Positions 10,193 through 20,276 of a stretch of 64,000 nucleotides of DNA are shown one piece after another (position 1 is the stretch's first letter; each line of letters begins with the position of its first letter). Location: positions 184,942-248,941 of the forward strand of contig NZ_JADDIU010000003.1 in assembly GCF_016464375.1 (NCBI RefSeq), in the 5' to 3' direction. This DNA comes from Bacillus renqingensis. GTDB lineage: Bacteria > Bacillota > Bacilli > Bacillales > Cytobacillaceae. Both the position numbers and the translations under genes were made by a program. The notes under the pieces are model-generated. The model worked only from the letters and a program-made list of their open reading frames with translations. It was not told where the DNA came from and did no database searches.

Positions 10193-10603
10193 GTGAAGAA
10201 AGTCGACCATATTGGCATTGCTGTGAAATCAATCGAAGCTGTCCTCCCTTTTTACACGGAAGTATTAGGACTCCCATTACTCCGAATCGAAGAGGTTGAC
10301 AGTCAAAAGGTAAAGGTTGCATTCCTAAAAGCCGGAGAAACCAAATTAGAACTGCTTGAGCCTACGTCTTCGGAAAGTGCGGTTGCCAAATTTATTGAAA
10401 AACGCGGCGAAGGCCTCCATCACATTGCACTTGGGGTGAAATCGATTGAGAAAAGAATCGCCGAATTAAAGGCAAAAGGGATTCGCATGATTGATGAAAA
10501 CCCACGGCCGGGGGCAGGGGGAGCCGATATTGCCTTCATGCATCCGAAATCGGCATCAGGTGTGTTATTCGAGCTTTGTGAAAAGAAAGACTACGAGGGG
10601 TGA
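10193..10603 (+). CDS. mce: Methylmalonyl-CoA epimerase
   Basis: Interconverts (S)- and (R)-methylmalonyl-CoA, linking the carboxylase product to the mutase. The 136-aa glyoxalase/VOC fold opens with KVDHIGIAV; GLHHIALGV and VLFELCEK carry the other expected metal ligands. I chose GTG 10193 (AGAGGGG 7 bases upstream, usual family N-terminus). An in-frame ATG at 10133 with GGAAGG would add 20 residues with no family counterpart. The 3' end overlaps the possible GTG of the next gene; the pair corresponds to yqjC-yqjD. Confidence 0.92.
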   Translation: MKKVDHIGIAVKSIEAVLPFYTEVLGLPLLRIEEVDSQKVKVAFLKAGETKLELLEPTSSESAVAKFIEKRGEGLHHIALGVKSIEKRIAELKAKGIRMIDENPRPGAGGADIAFMHPKSASGVLFELCEKKDYEG

Positions 10604-10608
10604 GCGAA

Positions 10609-12156
10609 ATGGATATCTATGAAAAAATAAATGAGCTATATGATAAGCGCAGAGAGGTAGAACTTGGCGGCGGTGATGAACGCATTGACAAGCAGCATGA
10701 AAAAGGGAAATTAACGGCCCGTGAGCGAATTGAGCTGTTAGTGGACAAAGGAACCTTTGTGGAACTCAATCCGTTTATTGAGCATCGGACTCCTGATTTT
10801 GGCATGGATGAACAGAAAGGTCCCGGCGATGGGGTAGTGACCGGTTACGGAAAAGTTGGCGGCCGCCCGATTTATTTATTTTCCCAGGACTTCACCGTAT
10901 TCGGCGGTGCCCTTGGGGAAATGCATGCGAAAAAAATTGCCGCTGTCATGGATTTAGCGGCAAAAAGCGGGACGCCATTCATTGGACTAAACGACTCTGG
11001 CGGTGCACGCATCCAGGAAGGTGTCGTTTCCTTAGATGGGTATGGGCATGTCTTTTATCGCAACTCCATTTATTCCGGGGTTATTCCGCAAATTTCTGTG
11101 ATTATGGGACCATGTGCCGGTGGAGCTGTTTACTCGCCAGCGATTACCGATTTTGTATTTATGGTGGAGAAAACCAGTCAAATGTTTATTACCGGCCCAA
11201 AGGTAATTGAAACCGTTACAGGAGAGAAAATTTCCGCAGAGGATCTTGGCGGGGCAAACGTCCACAACACTATCAGTGGAAATGCTCATTTTCGCGGTGA
11301 AACGGAAGAAGAAGTGTTGCAGCAGGTGCGCAAGTTATTAAGCTATTTGCCGCAAAATAACGAAGAGAAACCACCCCGCGTGGAGGTTAAGGAAGAAGAC
11401 GATTATCGTCCTGACTTAACAGAGGTGATTCCATTTGATACCGTTCGCCCTTATGATGTCCGACATGTCATTGAACAGGTGGTCGATAAAGAAAGTTTTC
11501 TGGAAATTCACAAAGACTTTGCCAAAAATATCGTCGTCGGCCTTGCTAGAATCAAAGGAGAGACAGTTGGACTTGTTTGCAATCAGCCAAAGGTAATGGC
11601 CGGCGGCTTGGATATCAATTCTTCCGATAAGGCGGCCAGATTTATTAGAACCTGCGACTGTTTTAACATCCCAATTATCACGTTTGAAGATGTAACCGGT
11701 TTCTTTCCAGGGGTCAAACAGGAGCATGGCGGCATCATCCGCCACGGGGCGAAAATTTTATATGCCTACTCAGAGGCTACCGTACCAAAGTTGACCGTTA
11801 TTTTACGAAAGGCATTTGGCGGTGCCTATGTCGCCCTAAACAGTAAAGCGATTGGGGCTGACCTCGTTTTTGCCTGGCCAAATGCGGAGATTGCGGTAAT
11901 GGGTCCAGAGGGAGCAGCGAATATTATTTTTGCTAAGGAAATTCAAAACAGTGAAAATCCGGAGCAGACGAGGCAACAAAAAATTGCAGAATACCGTGAT
12001 AAGTTTGCAAATCCCTATGTTGCCGCCTCAAGAGGCATGGTTGATGATGTGATTGATCCGCGTGAAACAAGAGTGAAAGTCATTCAAGCTTTAGAAATGC
12101 TCCGTCATAAAAAAGAGTCACGCCCTTATAAAAAGCATGGGAATATTCCGCTATAA
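10609..12156 (+). CDS. Acyl-CoA (propionyl-/methylmalonyl-CoA) carboxyltransferase subunit, YqjD family
   Basis: 515-aa carboxyltransferase with N- and C-terminal crotonase-like halves. Visible motifs are the acyl-CoA site GLNDSGGARIQEG, the GPCAGGAVYSPA oxyanion loop and the C-terminal KAFGGAYVALNSK segment. It probably carries the carboxyl transfer between propionyl-CoA and methylmalonyl-CoA. ATG 10609 is preferred because GAGGGG (10595-10600) lies 8 bases upstream; the overlapping GTG at 10600 has no spacing. No biotin carboxylase or biotin carrier gene lies in the window, so partners must be elsewhere. A decarboxylase role is also possible. Confidence 0.9.
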   Translation: MDIYEKINELYDKRREVELGGGDERIDKQHEKGKLTARERIELLVDKGTFVELNPFIEHRTPDFGMDEQKGPGDGVVTGYGKVGGRPIYLFSQDFTVFGGALGEMHAKKIAAVMDLAAKSGTPFIGLNDSGGARIQEGVVSLDGYGHVFYRNSIYSGVIPQISVIMGPCAGGAVYSPAITDFVFMVEKTSQMFITGPKVIETVTGEKISAEDLGGANVHNTISGNAHFRGETEEEVLQQVRKLLSYLPQNNEEKPPRVEVKEEDDYRPDLTEVIPFDTVRPYDVRHVIEQVVDKESFLEIHKDFAKNIVVGLARIKGETVGLVCNQPKVMAGGLDINSSDKAARFIRTCDCFNIPIITFEDVTGFFPGVKQEHGGIIRHGAKILYAYSEATVPKLTVILRKAFGGAYVALNSKAIGADLVFAWPNAEIAVMGPEGAANIIFAKEIQNSENPEQTRQQKIAEYRDKFANPYVAASRGMVDDVIDPRETRVKVIQALEMLRHKKESRPYKKHGNIPL

Positions 12157-12230
12157 AGGTTCCTCATTTGAAGCAGGAAATCGGAAAAGGTATACTGAAT
12201 TAGTCAGTACATCATATGGAGGGGTTAACA

Positions 12231-13355
12231 GTGGTGAATCAAGAACGCCTATTAAATGAATTTTTAGAGCTTGTCCAGATTGATTCAGAAACAAAATTTG
12301 AGGCGGAAATTGCCAGGATATTAAAACAAAAGTTTACTGATCTTGGGCTTGAGGTAGTTGAAGATGATACAACAGCGGTAACGGGACATGGCGCCGGAAA
12401 CTTAATATGTACACTTCCGGCTACGAAAGATGGAGTCGATCCGATTTATTTCTCCTGCCATATGGATACCGTTACGCCGGCAAAAGGAGTGAAGCCTTCG
12501 ATTAAAGACGGCTATGTTGTCACCGATGGCACCACGATTCTAGGTGCCGATGATAAAACAGGTATTGCGGTCATGCTTGAAACCATCCGCCAATTAAAGG
12601 AACAAAATCTGCCGCACGGATTGATTCAATTTGTGATTTCGGTTGGTGAAGAATCCGGTCTTCAGGGGGCAAAAGCAATTGACCCATCATTGCTGAAGGC
12701 AAAATACGGCTATGCCCTTGATAGTGACGGCCTAGTCGGGAATGTCGTCGTGGCGGCGCCCACACAGGCAAAAGTGAAGGCCGTTATTTATGGTAAAACC
12801 GCTCATGCTGGTGTCGCACCGGAGAAAGGGGTTTCGGCAATTACGATTGCCGCTAAATCGATTGCGAGGATGCCGCTCGGCAGGATTGACCACGAAACGA
12901 CTGCCAATATAGGCCGTTTTGAAGGCGGGCAAGCAACCAATATCGTCTGCGACCGCGTGGATATTCTAGCAGAGGCACGTTCACTTATTCCTGAAAAAAT
13001 GGAAGCCCAAGTCAGCAAAATGAAGGAAGCATTTGAATCGGTTGCTGCCGAAATGGGCGGAAAAGCAGAAGTTGATATCGAAGTCATGTATCCTGGGTTT
13101 AAATTTGCTGAAGGCGACCAGGTCGTGGAACTTGCCCGTAAAGCAGCGGCGAAAATCGGCCGCAGCTGTAAACTGGAGCAAAGCGGCGGCGGCAGTGATG
13201 CCAACGTATTTAATGGCTTCGGAATCCCAACAGTTAACCTTGCTGTTGGCTATGAAGAAATTCACACCACAAACGAGCGGATGCCGCTTGAAGAACTATA
13301 TAAGCTGGCGGAAATGACATTGGCGATAATTGACGAAGTAACAAACCATCAATAA
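12231..13355 (+). CDS. yqjE: M20-family peptidase, tripeptidase T-like (YqjE)
   Basis: Cytoplasmic zinc aminopeptidase-like protein. Metal and catalytic motifs are SCHMDTV, GADDKTGIA and the general-base segment EESG, with a dimerisation domain in the middle and the last ligand in VGYEEIHTTNE. GTG 12231 is chosen because GGAGGGG (12218-12224) sits 6 bases upstream; the ATG at 12216 would place that site inside the gene. Length is 374 aa. A strong hairpin terminator follows. Confidence 0.9.
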   Translation: MVNQERLLNEFLELVQIDSETKFEAEIARILKQKFTDLGLEVVEDDTTAVTGHGAGNLICTLPATKDGVDPIYFSCHMDTVTPAKGVKPSIKDGYVVTDGTTILGADDKTGIAVMLETIRQLKEQNLPHGLIQFVISVGEESGLQGAKAIDPSLLKAKYGYALDSDGLVGNVVVAAPTQAKVKAVIYGKTAHAGVAPEKGVSAITIAAKSIARMPLGRIDHETTANIGRFEGGQATNIVCDRVDILAEARSLIPEKMEAQVSKMKEAFESVAAEMGGKAEVDIEVMYPGFKFAEGDQVVELARKAAAKIGRSCKLEQSGGGSDANVFNGFGIPTVNLAVGYEEIHTTNERMPLEELYKLAEMTLAIIDEVTNHQ

Positions 13356-13358
13356 TTT

Positions 13359-13400
13359 AGCAAAAGGAGAGCCTGCTAACATCGCGGCTCTCCTTTTGCT
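13359..13400 (+). terminator. Terminator after yqjE
   Basis: Perfect 15-bp stem, AGCAAAAGGAGAGCC with its complement, around a 12-nt loop. The T run forms part of the stem. Confidence 0.85.
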
Positions 13401-13435
13401 ATACTAAGAGTAGAAATTAGTAGGAGTGTTACGGC

Positions 13436-14713
13436 ATGAAAGAGATGTATCCGAAACGCGGACGAGTCATTTTACATGTTGATATGAATAGCTTCTATGC
13501 TTCCGTAGAAATGGCTTATGACCCGACACTTAAGGGGAAGCCGCTGGCGATTGCCGGCAATCCTGAAGAACGCAGGGGGATTATTGTCACCTGCAGCTAC
13601 GAGGCAAGAAAATCCGGGGTGAAAACGACGATGCCGCTGTGGGAAGCGAAAAAGCTATGCCCGCAGCTGATTGTGAGAAAACCTCATTTTGATCGGTATC
13701 GCGCCGCTTCGATGGGCATGTTTGAAATCTTACGGCAGTATACTTCGCTTGTTGAACCGGTTTCAATTGACGAGGGGTATATGGATATTACCGAGAGCTT
13801 TGAGTTTGGAACCCCGATTGAAATTGCCGAAAGCATCCAAAAACGAATTCTTGAACAGCTAGATTTACCATGCAGCATCGGCATTGCCCCCAATAAATTT
13901 TTAGCCAAAACGGCTTCTGATCTAAAAAAGCCGCTCGGGATTACGATTCTTCGCAAGCGGGATATTCCCGCCGTTCTTTGGCCATTAGAGACAGATAAAA
14001 TGCACGGTGTCGGAAAAAAAACAGCGGAGAAGCTGAAAACCATCGGCATTCACACGATTGGTGATGTAGCGAAAGCGAATGAACTGCAGCTCAAAACCTT
14101 GCTCGGAATCAATGGAATTCGTTTAAAAGAGCGGGCAAATGGGAGGGACCTTCGTCCAGTTGACCCCGAAGCGATTGAGGAATTTAAAAGTATTGGCAAT
14201 TCCACTACACTTCCAAGAGATATCAGCAATCAACAAGAGCTTATTTCTACGCTGGAATCATTGGCGGAAACCGTGTCTATCAGGCTGAAACGAAAGAATG
14301 TCTTAGCCACTACCCTAGGAATTACCATTCGCTATAAAGATCGAAAAACGATTACAAGAAGTAAAAAACTTTCAAATCCGGTGAACCAAAAAGAGGAAGT
14401 AGCATCCATTGCCGAGCAGCTCTTGTTAAAGCATTGGAATGGGAATTCAGTTCGGTTGTTAGGAATCACGGGGTACGACTTAGTGGCGCAGGATCATGCG
14501 TATAAGCAATTGGATTTATTTTCCTATGAAAAGGATGCGCAAAAGGAGCCATTACTTCATACACTTTCAAGTTTGAGGGAGAAGTACGGGGAGAATATTA
14601 TCGAAATGGCTGGTTCCCATAAAGTCGATGATAAACATGATATTGGCACCGCGACAAGTTTTAATAAAGACTTCCTTCGCTCCTTCCCCCATCGTGCGGA
14701 GGAAAAAGATTAA
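13436..14713 (+). CDS. dinB: Y-family DNA polymerase IV (YqjH/PolY1)
   Basis: Translesion polymerase. The catalytic motif HVDMNSFYASVE has metal ligand D16, and the second motif SIDEGYMDIT supplies the acidic pair. Helix-hairpin-helix (GVGKKTAEKL) and little-finger domains follow. A beta-clamp binding motif QLDLF is at residues 358-362. The 425-aa length is normal. AGGAG lies 9 bases before the ATG. No LexA box is seen upstream, unlike the second Y-family gene at 23.7 kb. Confidence 0.95.
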   Translation: MKEMYPKRGRVILHVDMNSFYASVEMAYDPTLKGKPLAIAGNPEERRGIIVTCSYEARKSGVKTTMPLWEAKKLCPQLIVRKPHFDRYRAASMGMFEILRQYTSLVEPVSIDEGYMDITESFEFGTPIEIAESIQKRILEQLDLPCSIGIAPNKFLAKTASDLKKPLGITILRKRDIPAVLWPLETDKMHGVGKKTAEKLKTIGIHTIGDVAKANELQLKTLLGINGIRLKERANGRDLRPVDPEAIEEFKSIGNSTTLPRDISNQQELISTLESLAETVSIRLKRKNVLATTLGITIRYKDRKTITRSKKLSNPVNQKEEVASIAEQLLLKHWNGNSVRLLGITGYDLVAQDHAYKQLDLFSYEKDAQKEPLLHTLSSLREKYGENIIEMAGSHKVDDKHDIGTATSFNKDFLRSFPHRAEEKD

Positions 14714-14755
14714 AAGCTCCACTTGCCGGCCTGTCAGCATGTGGAGCTTTTATCT
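14712..14755 (+). terminator. Terminator after dinB
   Basis: Stem AAAAGCTCCAC/GTGGAGCTTTT with an 18-nt loop, starting at the stop codon. Confidence 0.8.
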
Positions 14756-14916
14756 GGAAAAGGGGCGGAGCGCCGCAAAGGTGAATCAGTATAACCAAGT
14801 ATAGTGAAATTATACATTTTACGATTCGAATATAGTGAAGCTTAGCTCTGCTCATACCGCTTTATTGGCAGGTCCATTCTTTGAATTATTTTTCATAGTA
14901 TAAGATGGCTTATATG

Positions 14917-16413
14917 TTATTTACAAACATCTACCTCTAAGTCAGTAACCGGCCACCAGAAGAATCCGTCTTTCTCTAGCAGTTGGTCAGCTGCTTCAGG
15001 ACCCATTGTGCCTGCAGAATAGTTTGGAAAATCTGCCTTTGTTTTTTCCCACATTTCTGAGATTTTGTCAACAAAAGCCCAAGAGTAGGCAACCTCATCC
15101 CAATGAGTGAAATTGGTAGCATCACCGCGCATGCAATCATAAAGCAGTTTCTCATAGCCTTCCGGTGTATTCATGGTATAGGTGCCTGTATTGGAGAAGC
15201 TTAGCTTTACTTCCTGGGCATTTAAATGTCCGCCTGCCTGTTTGGCATTCAAATGCAAGGTGATACCTTCTTCTGGCTGAATATGAATAACCAGCAGGTT
15301 CGGATTAAGCATTTTTTCCGGCTGATAATATAAGTTCATGGGAATGTCCTTAAACTGAATGACAATCTTCGTTGTTTTCTTTTCCATTCTTTTTCCTGTG
15401 CGAATATAAAACGGAACGCCTGCCCAGCGGAAATTATCAATCATAACCTTACCGGCGACAAATGTTTCGGTGTTGGATTCTTTATCTACCATTGGTTCAT
15501 CGCGGTACTTAGGAACCTGTTGATCCTCAATCGTCCCTGGTCCATACTGTCCGCGGACAAAATAATCATTCACTTTTTCTCCTTTGATTGTCCGAAGTGA
15601 ACGGAATACTCTTACTTTTTCTGAGCGGATTTCATCAGTCGTCAGGTTGATTGGTGGTTCCATCGCCAGCAGCGCTACGATTTGCAGCATATGGTTTTGC
15701 AGCATATCCCTTAATGCACCACTAGATTCGTAATAACGCCCACGTTCTTCTACACCAAGAATTTCACTCGAAGTAATTTGGATATTGGAAATATAACGGT
15801 TATTCCAAAGCGGTTCAAATATTGCATTGGCGAAACGAATCACCTCAATATTTCGGACCATTTCTTTCCCTAAGTAGTGGTCGATCCGATAAATTTCTTC
15901 CTCGGAAAAGGCGGTTCTAATTTGTTGATTTAATTTTTTGGCAGATTCTAAGTCATGTCCGAATGGTTTTTCAATGACGAGTCGTTTATAACCTGTGACA
16001 TCTGTTAGCCCGTCTGATTGTAAATGCAATGCAATCGTACCGAAAAACTCCGGTGCCATCGCTAAATAAAAAATACGATTGCCCTTTAGCTGATAGTAGG
16101 CATCAATCTCGTCGGCAAGTTTTTTTAAAGCAACATACGAGTTTGAATCCGTCACATCGTGTGACTGATAGTAAAAATGGGAAACAAATTGATCAAGGCT
16201 GTTTTTCTCACCTAAGGACGATATGACGGAGTCCTTAACCGATTGTTGAAATTCATCATTGGACAAGGGGCGCCTTGCTACACCCACCACTGCAAATTGA
16301 TCGGATAATTTGCCTCGTTCAAATAATCGGTAAAGGGAGGGGAATAGCTTACGTTTGGCCAAATCACCCGTTGCCCCAAAAATCATAATTAATGAAGTCA
16401 TGTTTTGTTCCAC
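14917..16413 (-). CDS. zwf: Glucose-6-phosphate 1-dehydrogenase
   Basis: First step of the oxidative pentose phosphate pathway, making NADPH. The 498-aa protein has the NADP-binding GATGDL (13-18) and the substrate motif RIDHYLGKE (176-184). I place the start at GTG 16411-16413 behind CGAGGG; the frame stays open further upstream but lacks a ribosome site and family similarity. In B. subtilis gndA precedes it; here gndA is not adjacent. It is divergent from rnz. Confidence 0.95.
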   Translation of the reverse strand: MEQNMTSLIMIFGATGDLAKRKLFPSLYRLFERGKLSDQFAVVGVARRPLSNDEFQQSVKDSVISSLGEKNSLDQFVSHFYYQSHDVTDSNSYVALKKLADEIDAYYQLKGNRIFYLAMAPEFFGTIALHLQSDGLTDVTGYKRLVIEKPFGHDLESAKKLNQQIRTAFSEEEIYRIDHYLGKEMVRNIEVIRFANAIFEPLWNNRYISNIQITSSEILGVEERGRYYESSGALRDMLQNHMLQIVALLAMEPPINLTTDEIRSEKVRVFRSLRTIKGEKVNDYFVRGQYGPGTIEDQQVPKYRDEPMVDKESNTETFVAGKVMIDNFRWAGVPFYIRTGKRMEKKTTKIVIQFKDIPMNLYYQPEKMLNPNLLVIHIQPEEGITLHLNAKQAGGHLNAQEVKLSFSNTGTYTMNTPEGYEKLLYDCMRGDATNFTHWDEVAYSWAFVDKISEMWEKTKADFPNYSAGTMGPEAADQLLEKDGFFWWPVTDLEVDVCK

Positions 16414-16606
16414 GATTTTGTTCCCTCGTTTCTGGCAGCACTTACGCTTCTGTATTGTTAAAACAAAAATAATACTATCGGTTTTTCTTAGATTTCTCAA
16501 ATATATTGATTTGCATGTATCGTTTTATAAACCGGACAGGGAAGCAATTGATACCCATTTATGCTATAGTATCCGTATTGGAAAAAGGAAATCGGAGGTT
16601 TTTAGC

Positions 16607-17530
16607 GTGGATATTTTTTTCTTAGGAACAGGAGCCGGAATGCCGGCCAAGCTTCGTAATGTTACTTCCATTGCGCTTAAGCTGCTGGAGGAAAGGGGGG
16701 CAATTTGGCTTTTCGATGCCGGTGAAGCCACCCAGCATCAAATTTTACATACATCGATTAAACCGCGCCGGCTTGAAAAAATTTTCATTACCCATCTTCA
16801 TGGTGACCATATATACGGTTTACCCGGTCTGTTGTCGAGCCGCTCGTTTCAAGGTGGGGATTCAGAGGTTACCGTGTATGGGCCTAAAGGGATAAAAGAA
16901 TTTCTTCAAGTCAGTCTTTCGGTTAGCCAGACATATTTAAAATATCCGTTAACGATAATAGAGATTGATGAGGGTGTTATTTTCGAGGATAAGCAATTCA
17001 CGGTGGAGGCTCGCCTGCTCGACCATGGGATTCCCTCCTATGGCTACCGGGTTGTAGAAAAAGACCGGCCTGGAACCTTGCTTGCTGACAAGCTGATGGC
17101 TGCAGGGGTAAAGCCAGGACCGATTTTTAGAAAGATTAAGAACGGAGAAACGGTCACGTTGGAAGACGGCCGGGTAATTGAGCCTCAGGATTTTTTAGGG
17201 CCGGCACAAAAAGGGCGGGTAGTGACCATTCTTGGAGATACAAGATTTTGTGAAAATGCGATATTGCTGGCACAGGATGCAGACTTGTTAATCCATGAGG
17301 CTACCTTTTCTAGGGATGAGGAGAAGCTTGCTTTTGACTATTTCCATTCAACCACCCATCAGGCAGCAGAGGTTGCGAAACAAGCTAAATGTAAGCAATT
17401 GTGTTTGACCCATATAAGTTCGCGTTATGACCGAAATGATTGGCGGGAATTAGTGAAGCAGGCGAAGGAGGTCTTTGTACATACCGATATTGCAGAGGAT
17501 TTTATGGAGGTAACGCTTCCGTATAAATAA
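16607..17530 (+). CDS. rnz: Ribonuclease Z (tRNA 3' endonuclease)
   Basis: Metallo-beta-lactamase-fold nuclease that trims tRNA 3' trailers. The HxHxDH zinc motif is H63-L-H65-G-D67-H68, and later ligands lie in LGDTRFCE and LTHISSRY. The exact family length of 307 aa is obtained with GTG 16607 behind GGAGG; the open frame upstream from 16355 is the zwf region read on the other strand. Confidence 0.95.
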   Translation: MDIFFLGTGAGMPAKLRNVTSIALKLLEERGAIWLFDAGEATQHQILHTSIKPRRLEKIFITHLHGDHIYGLPGLLSSRSFQGGDSEVTVYGPKGIKEFLQVSLSVSQTYLKYPLTIIEIDEGVIFEDKQFTVEARLLDHGIPSYGYRVVEKDRPGTLLADKLMAAGVKPGPIFRKIKNGETVTLEDGRVIEPQDFLGPAQKGRVVTILGDTRFCENAILLAQDADLLIHEATFSRDEEKLAFDYFHSTTHQAAEVAKQAKCKQLCLTHISSRYDRNDWRELVKQAKEVFVHTDIAEDFMEVTLPYK

Positions 17531-17570
17531 GGGCGTCTAGGGGACAAAACAGCCTAAGATAGGAAAAAAC

Positions 17571-17597
17571 TGTCCCATAGGAGAGGTCTATGGGACA
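17571..17597. repeat. Short perfect inverted repeat after rnz
   Basis: Arms TGTCCCATAG and CTATGGGACA (10 bp each) are separated by 7 bases. An additional GGGACAAAA lies 30 bases upstream at 17540. There is no T run after the stem, so it is not a clear terminator. The surrounding 17531-17686 holds nothing else that I recognise. Confidence 0.6.
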
Positions 17598-17686
17598 AAA
17601 TTATCATAGAATGTATGAAAATGGTCTTTAATAAAGCATAAACAAATAAATATCCTTAGAAATCTTGAGACGATCTACATAATAGC

Positions 17687-18706
17687 TTACATCCACCCGC
17701 GCTCATACTGAACCGGCGCCTTAATATCAACTCCAAGTTCCTTTGCAGCTGTTCGTGGCCAGTATGGATCACGAAGCAATTCGCGTGCTAGAAAAACTAA
17801 ATCGGCCCTTTCATTTTGTAAAATTTCCTCGGCATGGATGGGGGAAGTGATCAATCCTACAGTACCGGTTGAAATCCCAGCACCATTCCTAATCGTCTCT
17901 GAATAGGGTACTTGATAGCCCGGATACACATTGATATGGGCCGGAACAACGGCACCGGAGCTGACATCAATTAAATCGACACCTTGGTCTTTCATCCATT
18001 TGGCAAATGTTATGTAATCTTCTGGTGTTAACCCATCTTCATGATAATCACGAGCAGAAACGCGAACAAATAATGGCCCGTCCCAAACGGTTTTCACTGC
18101 ATCAATCACTTCACGAAGAATCCGATAACGGTTTTCGGCAGTTCCACCATACTCATCTGTTCTTTTATTAGAAAGCGGAGAGAGGTACTCGTTGATTAAA
18201 TATCCATGTGCACCATGGATTTCAATCACATCAAAGCCAGCTTTTTTAGCACGTTCGGCACCTTTTTTAAAGGCTTCGACGGTTTCTTCAATCTCTGCTT
18301 TCGTCATTTCCTTTGGTGTTTTTGATTGTTCGTTAAAGGAAATCGCTGATGGGGCGACAATTTCCCCTTCTAATTCCGCCTTTCTGCCGGCATGGGCCAG
18401 CTGGATCCCGATTTTAGCTCCATGCTCTTTCACAAGGCCGACAAGCTCTTGGAGGCCCTCAACATGCTCATCGCTCCAGATGCCTAAATCCTGTGGCGAA
18501 ATCCGCCCTTGAGGAGTAACCGCAGTTGCTTCCACGATGATGAGGCCAACTTGTCCGACCGCTCTGCTCGCGTAGTGGGTGCGATGCCAATTTTCGACAT
18601 GACCGTCCTCGTTGTGGCTGGAGTACATACACATGGGGGACATGACAATCCGGTTTTTTAACGTTATGTCTTTAATCGTAAAAGGCGAAAATAATTTTGC
18701 TGTCAT
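17687..18706 (-). CDS. namA: NADPH dehydrogenase NamA (Old Yellow Enzyme, YqjM)
   Basis: FMN ene-reductase that reduces activated C=C bonds of enals, enones and nitro compounds. The 339-aa TIM barrel has the YqjM-type active site C26 and Y28 in PMCMYSS, and the [14 protein letters not shown] histidine pair that binds substrate. ATG start follows AAAGGAGG at ideal spacing. Transcribed leftward, separately from proI upstream. Confidence 0.95.
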   Translation of the reverse strand: MTAKLFSPFTIKDITLKNRIVMSPMCMYSSHNEDGHVENWHRTHYASRAVGQVGLIIVEATAVTPQGRISPQDLGIWSDEHVEGLQELVGLVKEHGAKIGIQLAHAGRKAELEGEIVAPSAISFNEQSKTPKEMTKAEIEETVEAFKKGAERAKKAGFDVIEIHGAHGYLINEYLSPLSNKRTDEYGGTAENRYRILREVIDAVKTVWDGPLFVRVSARDYHEDGLTPEDYITFAKWMKDQGVDLIDVSSGAVVPAHINVYPGYQVPYSETIRNGAGISTGTVGLITSPIHAEEILQNERADLVFLARELLRDPYWPRTAAKELGVDIKAPVQYERGWM

Positions 18707-18830
18707 TTGAAATACCTCCTTTTAATTGTATACCACCTTTTAGTATAGCAAATACCCCCGAAATAATGTGCCATCATGTCTTCGTTTTTGGATAAGGGTT
18801 ATTCGCCAATGAGGCTGCGACATCCCTTTC

Positions 18831-19664
18831 CTAAAAAACTTTAAGCTGGGTACATAAAGCGTCTCCCATTTTTTTTGATTGGGAAGCGGCCGCCTTGATA
18901 CAGGAAATAAACGCTTGCTGGACGCCATTTTCCTCCAGAATGCGTACCCCAGCCTCCGTTGTACCGCCCGGACTTGTGACCTCCCGCCGCAACTCTTTAG
19001 GCGGCTTGGTTGAACTTTTGACCATTTCCGCTGCACCGATTAATGTTTGCACAATAAGCTCTTTTGCCATTTCTTTTTCCAGCCCGATTTCCATTGCACT
19101 GTTTTCCATCGCTTCTATTAAATAATAAATATAGGCCGGTCCGCTGCCTGATAGTCCGGTTACGGCATCTAGCTGACTCTCCTCGACAAAGGCTGCAAGG
19201 CCGACTGTTTGGAAGAGTTTTCGTGTTGCTTCCAGCTGGCTTTCTGACACACGTTCATTTACAGCAATCGCGGTTGCTGATTTTCCGACCGCAGCAGATG
19301 TATTTGGCATCGCTCGGGCAATTGCCAGATGCTTACCTGCAAGCATCTCAATCGTATTCATCGAAACTCCGGCAAGAACGGAAACAAGTAACATTTGTTG
19401 GGTCAGATAGTTACGAATTTTATCCATCGCAGTGGCGGCATCCTTTGGCTTCATTGCCAGCATGACAATGTCTGCCCCTTCAAAAAGCTTATTCAAATCG
19501 TAGGACCCGTTGATCCCGTAACGTTCTTTTAAATAATCTAACCTTTTATGATTGGAATGGTTCGTTACCCAGATATTTCTTCTATCGATTAATCCATTTT
19601 CGAGAATTCCGGAAATCAAGGCCTCGGCCATTGAGCCGCCGCCGACAATCGTCAGTTTTTTCAT
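18831..19664 (-). CDS. proI: Pyrroline-5-carboxylate reductase (ProI/YqjO type)
   Basis: Last step of proline synthesis (P5C to proline). The NAD(P) site is at residues 7-13 (VGGGSMA), and the C-terminal signature is LSGSGPAYIYYLIEAM. Length 277 aa. ATG 19662-19664 follows AAAGGGGG. The gene lies behind a complete T-box leader, as known for B. subtilis proI, so it should be induced when tRNA-Pro is uncharged. Confidence 0.94.
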   Translation of the reverse strand: MKKLTIVGGGSMAEALISGILENGLIDRRNIWVTNHSNHKRLDYLKERYGINGSYDLNKLFEGADIVMLAMKPKDAATAMDKIRNYLTQQMLLVSVLAGVSMNTIEMLAGKHLAIARAMPNTSAAVGKSATAIAVNERVSESQLEATRKLFQTVGLAAFVEESQLDAVTGLSGSGPAYIYYLIEAMENSAMEIGLEKEMAKELIVQTLIGAAEMVKSSTKPPKELRREVTSPGGTTEAGVRILEENGVQQAFISCIKAAASQSKKMGDALCTQLKVF

Positions 19665-19689
19665 GAGACATATCCCCCTTTAGTTTAAA

Positions 19690-19956
19690 AAAACAAAAAG
19701 ACCTTTCATCCGTAAAGGACGAAAGGTCTTAGCTTCCGCGGTACCACCTTCATTTACCCCGTTCTCACAGGGTTCACTCGAACCGTTAACGCCGGAATAC
19801 GTTAGGTGTGCCTAAATGCTCATAAGGTAGGTTCAATGATCAAGAGGGCGGTGAAGCCTTTCAGCCTAACTAAGAGCCTCACTCTCTTTCGCCGTTTCTC
19901 ATTTACTGGCCTTACTCATTGCATAAAACGAATTAAAGTTTTAATAGTGATTATGC
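19690..19956 (-). ncRNA. T-box leader (proline) controlling proI
   Basis: On the minus strand the T-box AAGGTGGTACCGCGG is exact (19736-19750). It is followed by the terminator AAGACCTTTC/GAAAGGTCTT plus T run (19690-19730). A candidate specifier CCU is at 19829-19831 in GAACCTACC, within the 3' side of Stem I. The family reads uncharged tRNA to choose antitermination. The proline identity rests on the CCU triplet and the proI gene behind it. Confidence 0.92.
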
Positions 19957-19979
19957 TAGATAGACAGGCCTTTTGTCAA
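19950..19979 (-). promoter_or_regulatory. SigA-type promoter of the proI T-box transcript
   Basis: Minus strand TTGACA (19974-19979), 18-bp spacer, CATAAT (19950-19955). Confidence 0.7.
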
Positions 19980-20015
19980 GAGATAAGTTCACGGAATTTT
20001 TTGTTTTTTTTATAA

Positions 20016-20196
20016 GATAAGTATAAATTTTTCGACCTTGAGAATTGTCTAGCTCCAGCGCCCTAGCGGCTAGTGTCCTTCGCTCTCCGCCCTACGATAA
20101 GTCAACATCGGTTCGCTTGCGCTCACCGTGTTTCCTTTATCTCAGTTGGAGTGCTCCAGGCCATACGCCGCTGAGCAGGGCGCTTGCACTTTTCTT
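20016..20196. repeat. Dispersed nested-palindrome element, copy 2
   Basis: Complete copy starting with GATAAGTATAAATTTTTCGA and ending in GGGCGCTTGCACTTTTCTT. It is nearly identical to copy 1 apart from the 60-bp insertion there. It sits between the divergent proI leader and yqjP; the open frame across it is not a gene. The remaining 80 bases before yqjP contain a small AATAACGTTATT palindrome and no clear promoter. Confidence 0.85.
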
Positions 20197-20276
20197 AAAA
20201 AGTTATGCAAATATAATGACAATAACGTTATTAATCGTTACACTTTATCTTAGCGATACTTTAAGGAGTTTTTATT

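Noticed and set aside
16355..16606. Upstream extension of the rnz reading frame
   Set aside because: It runs over the zwf start on the other strand; the GTG at 16607 gives the family start and length.
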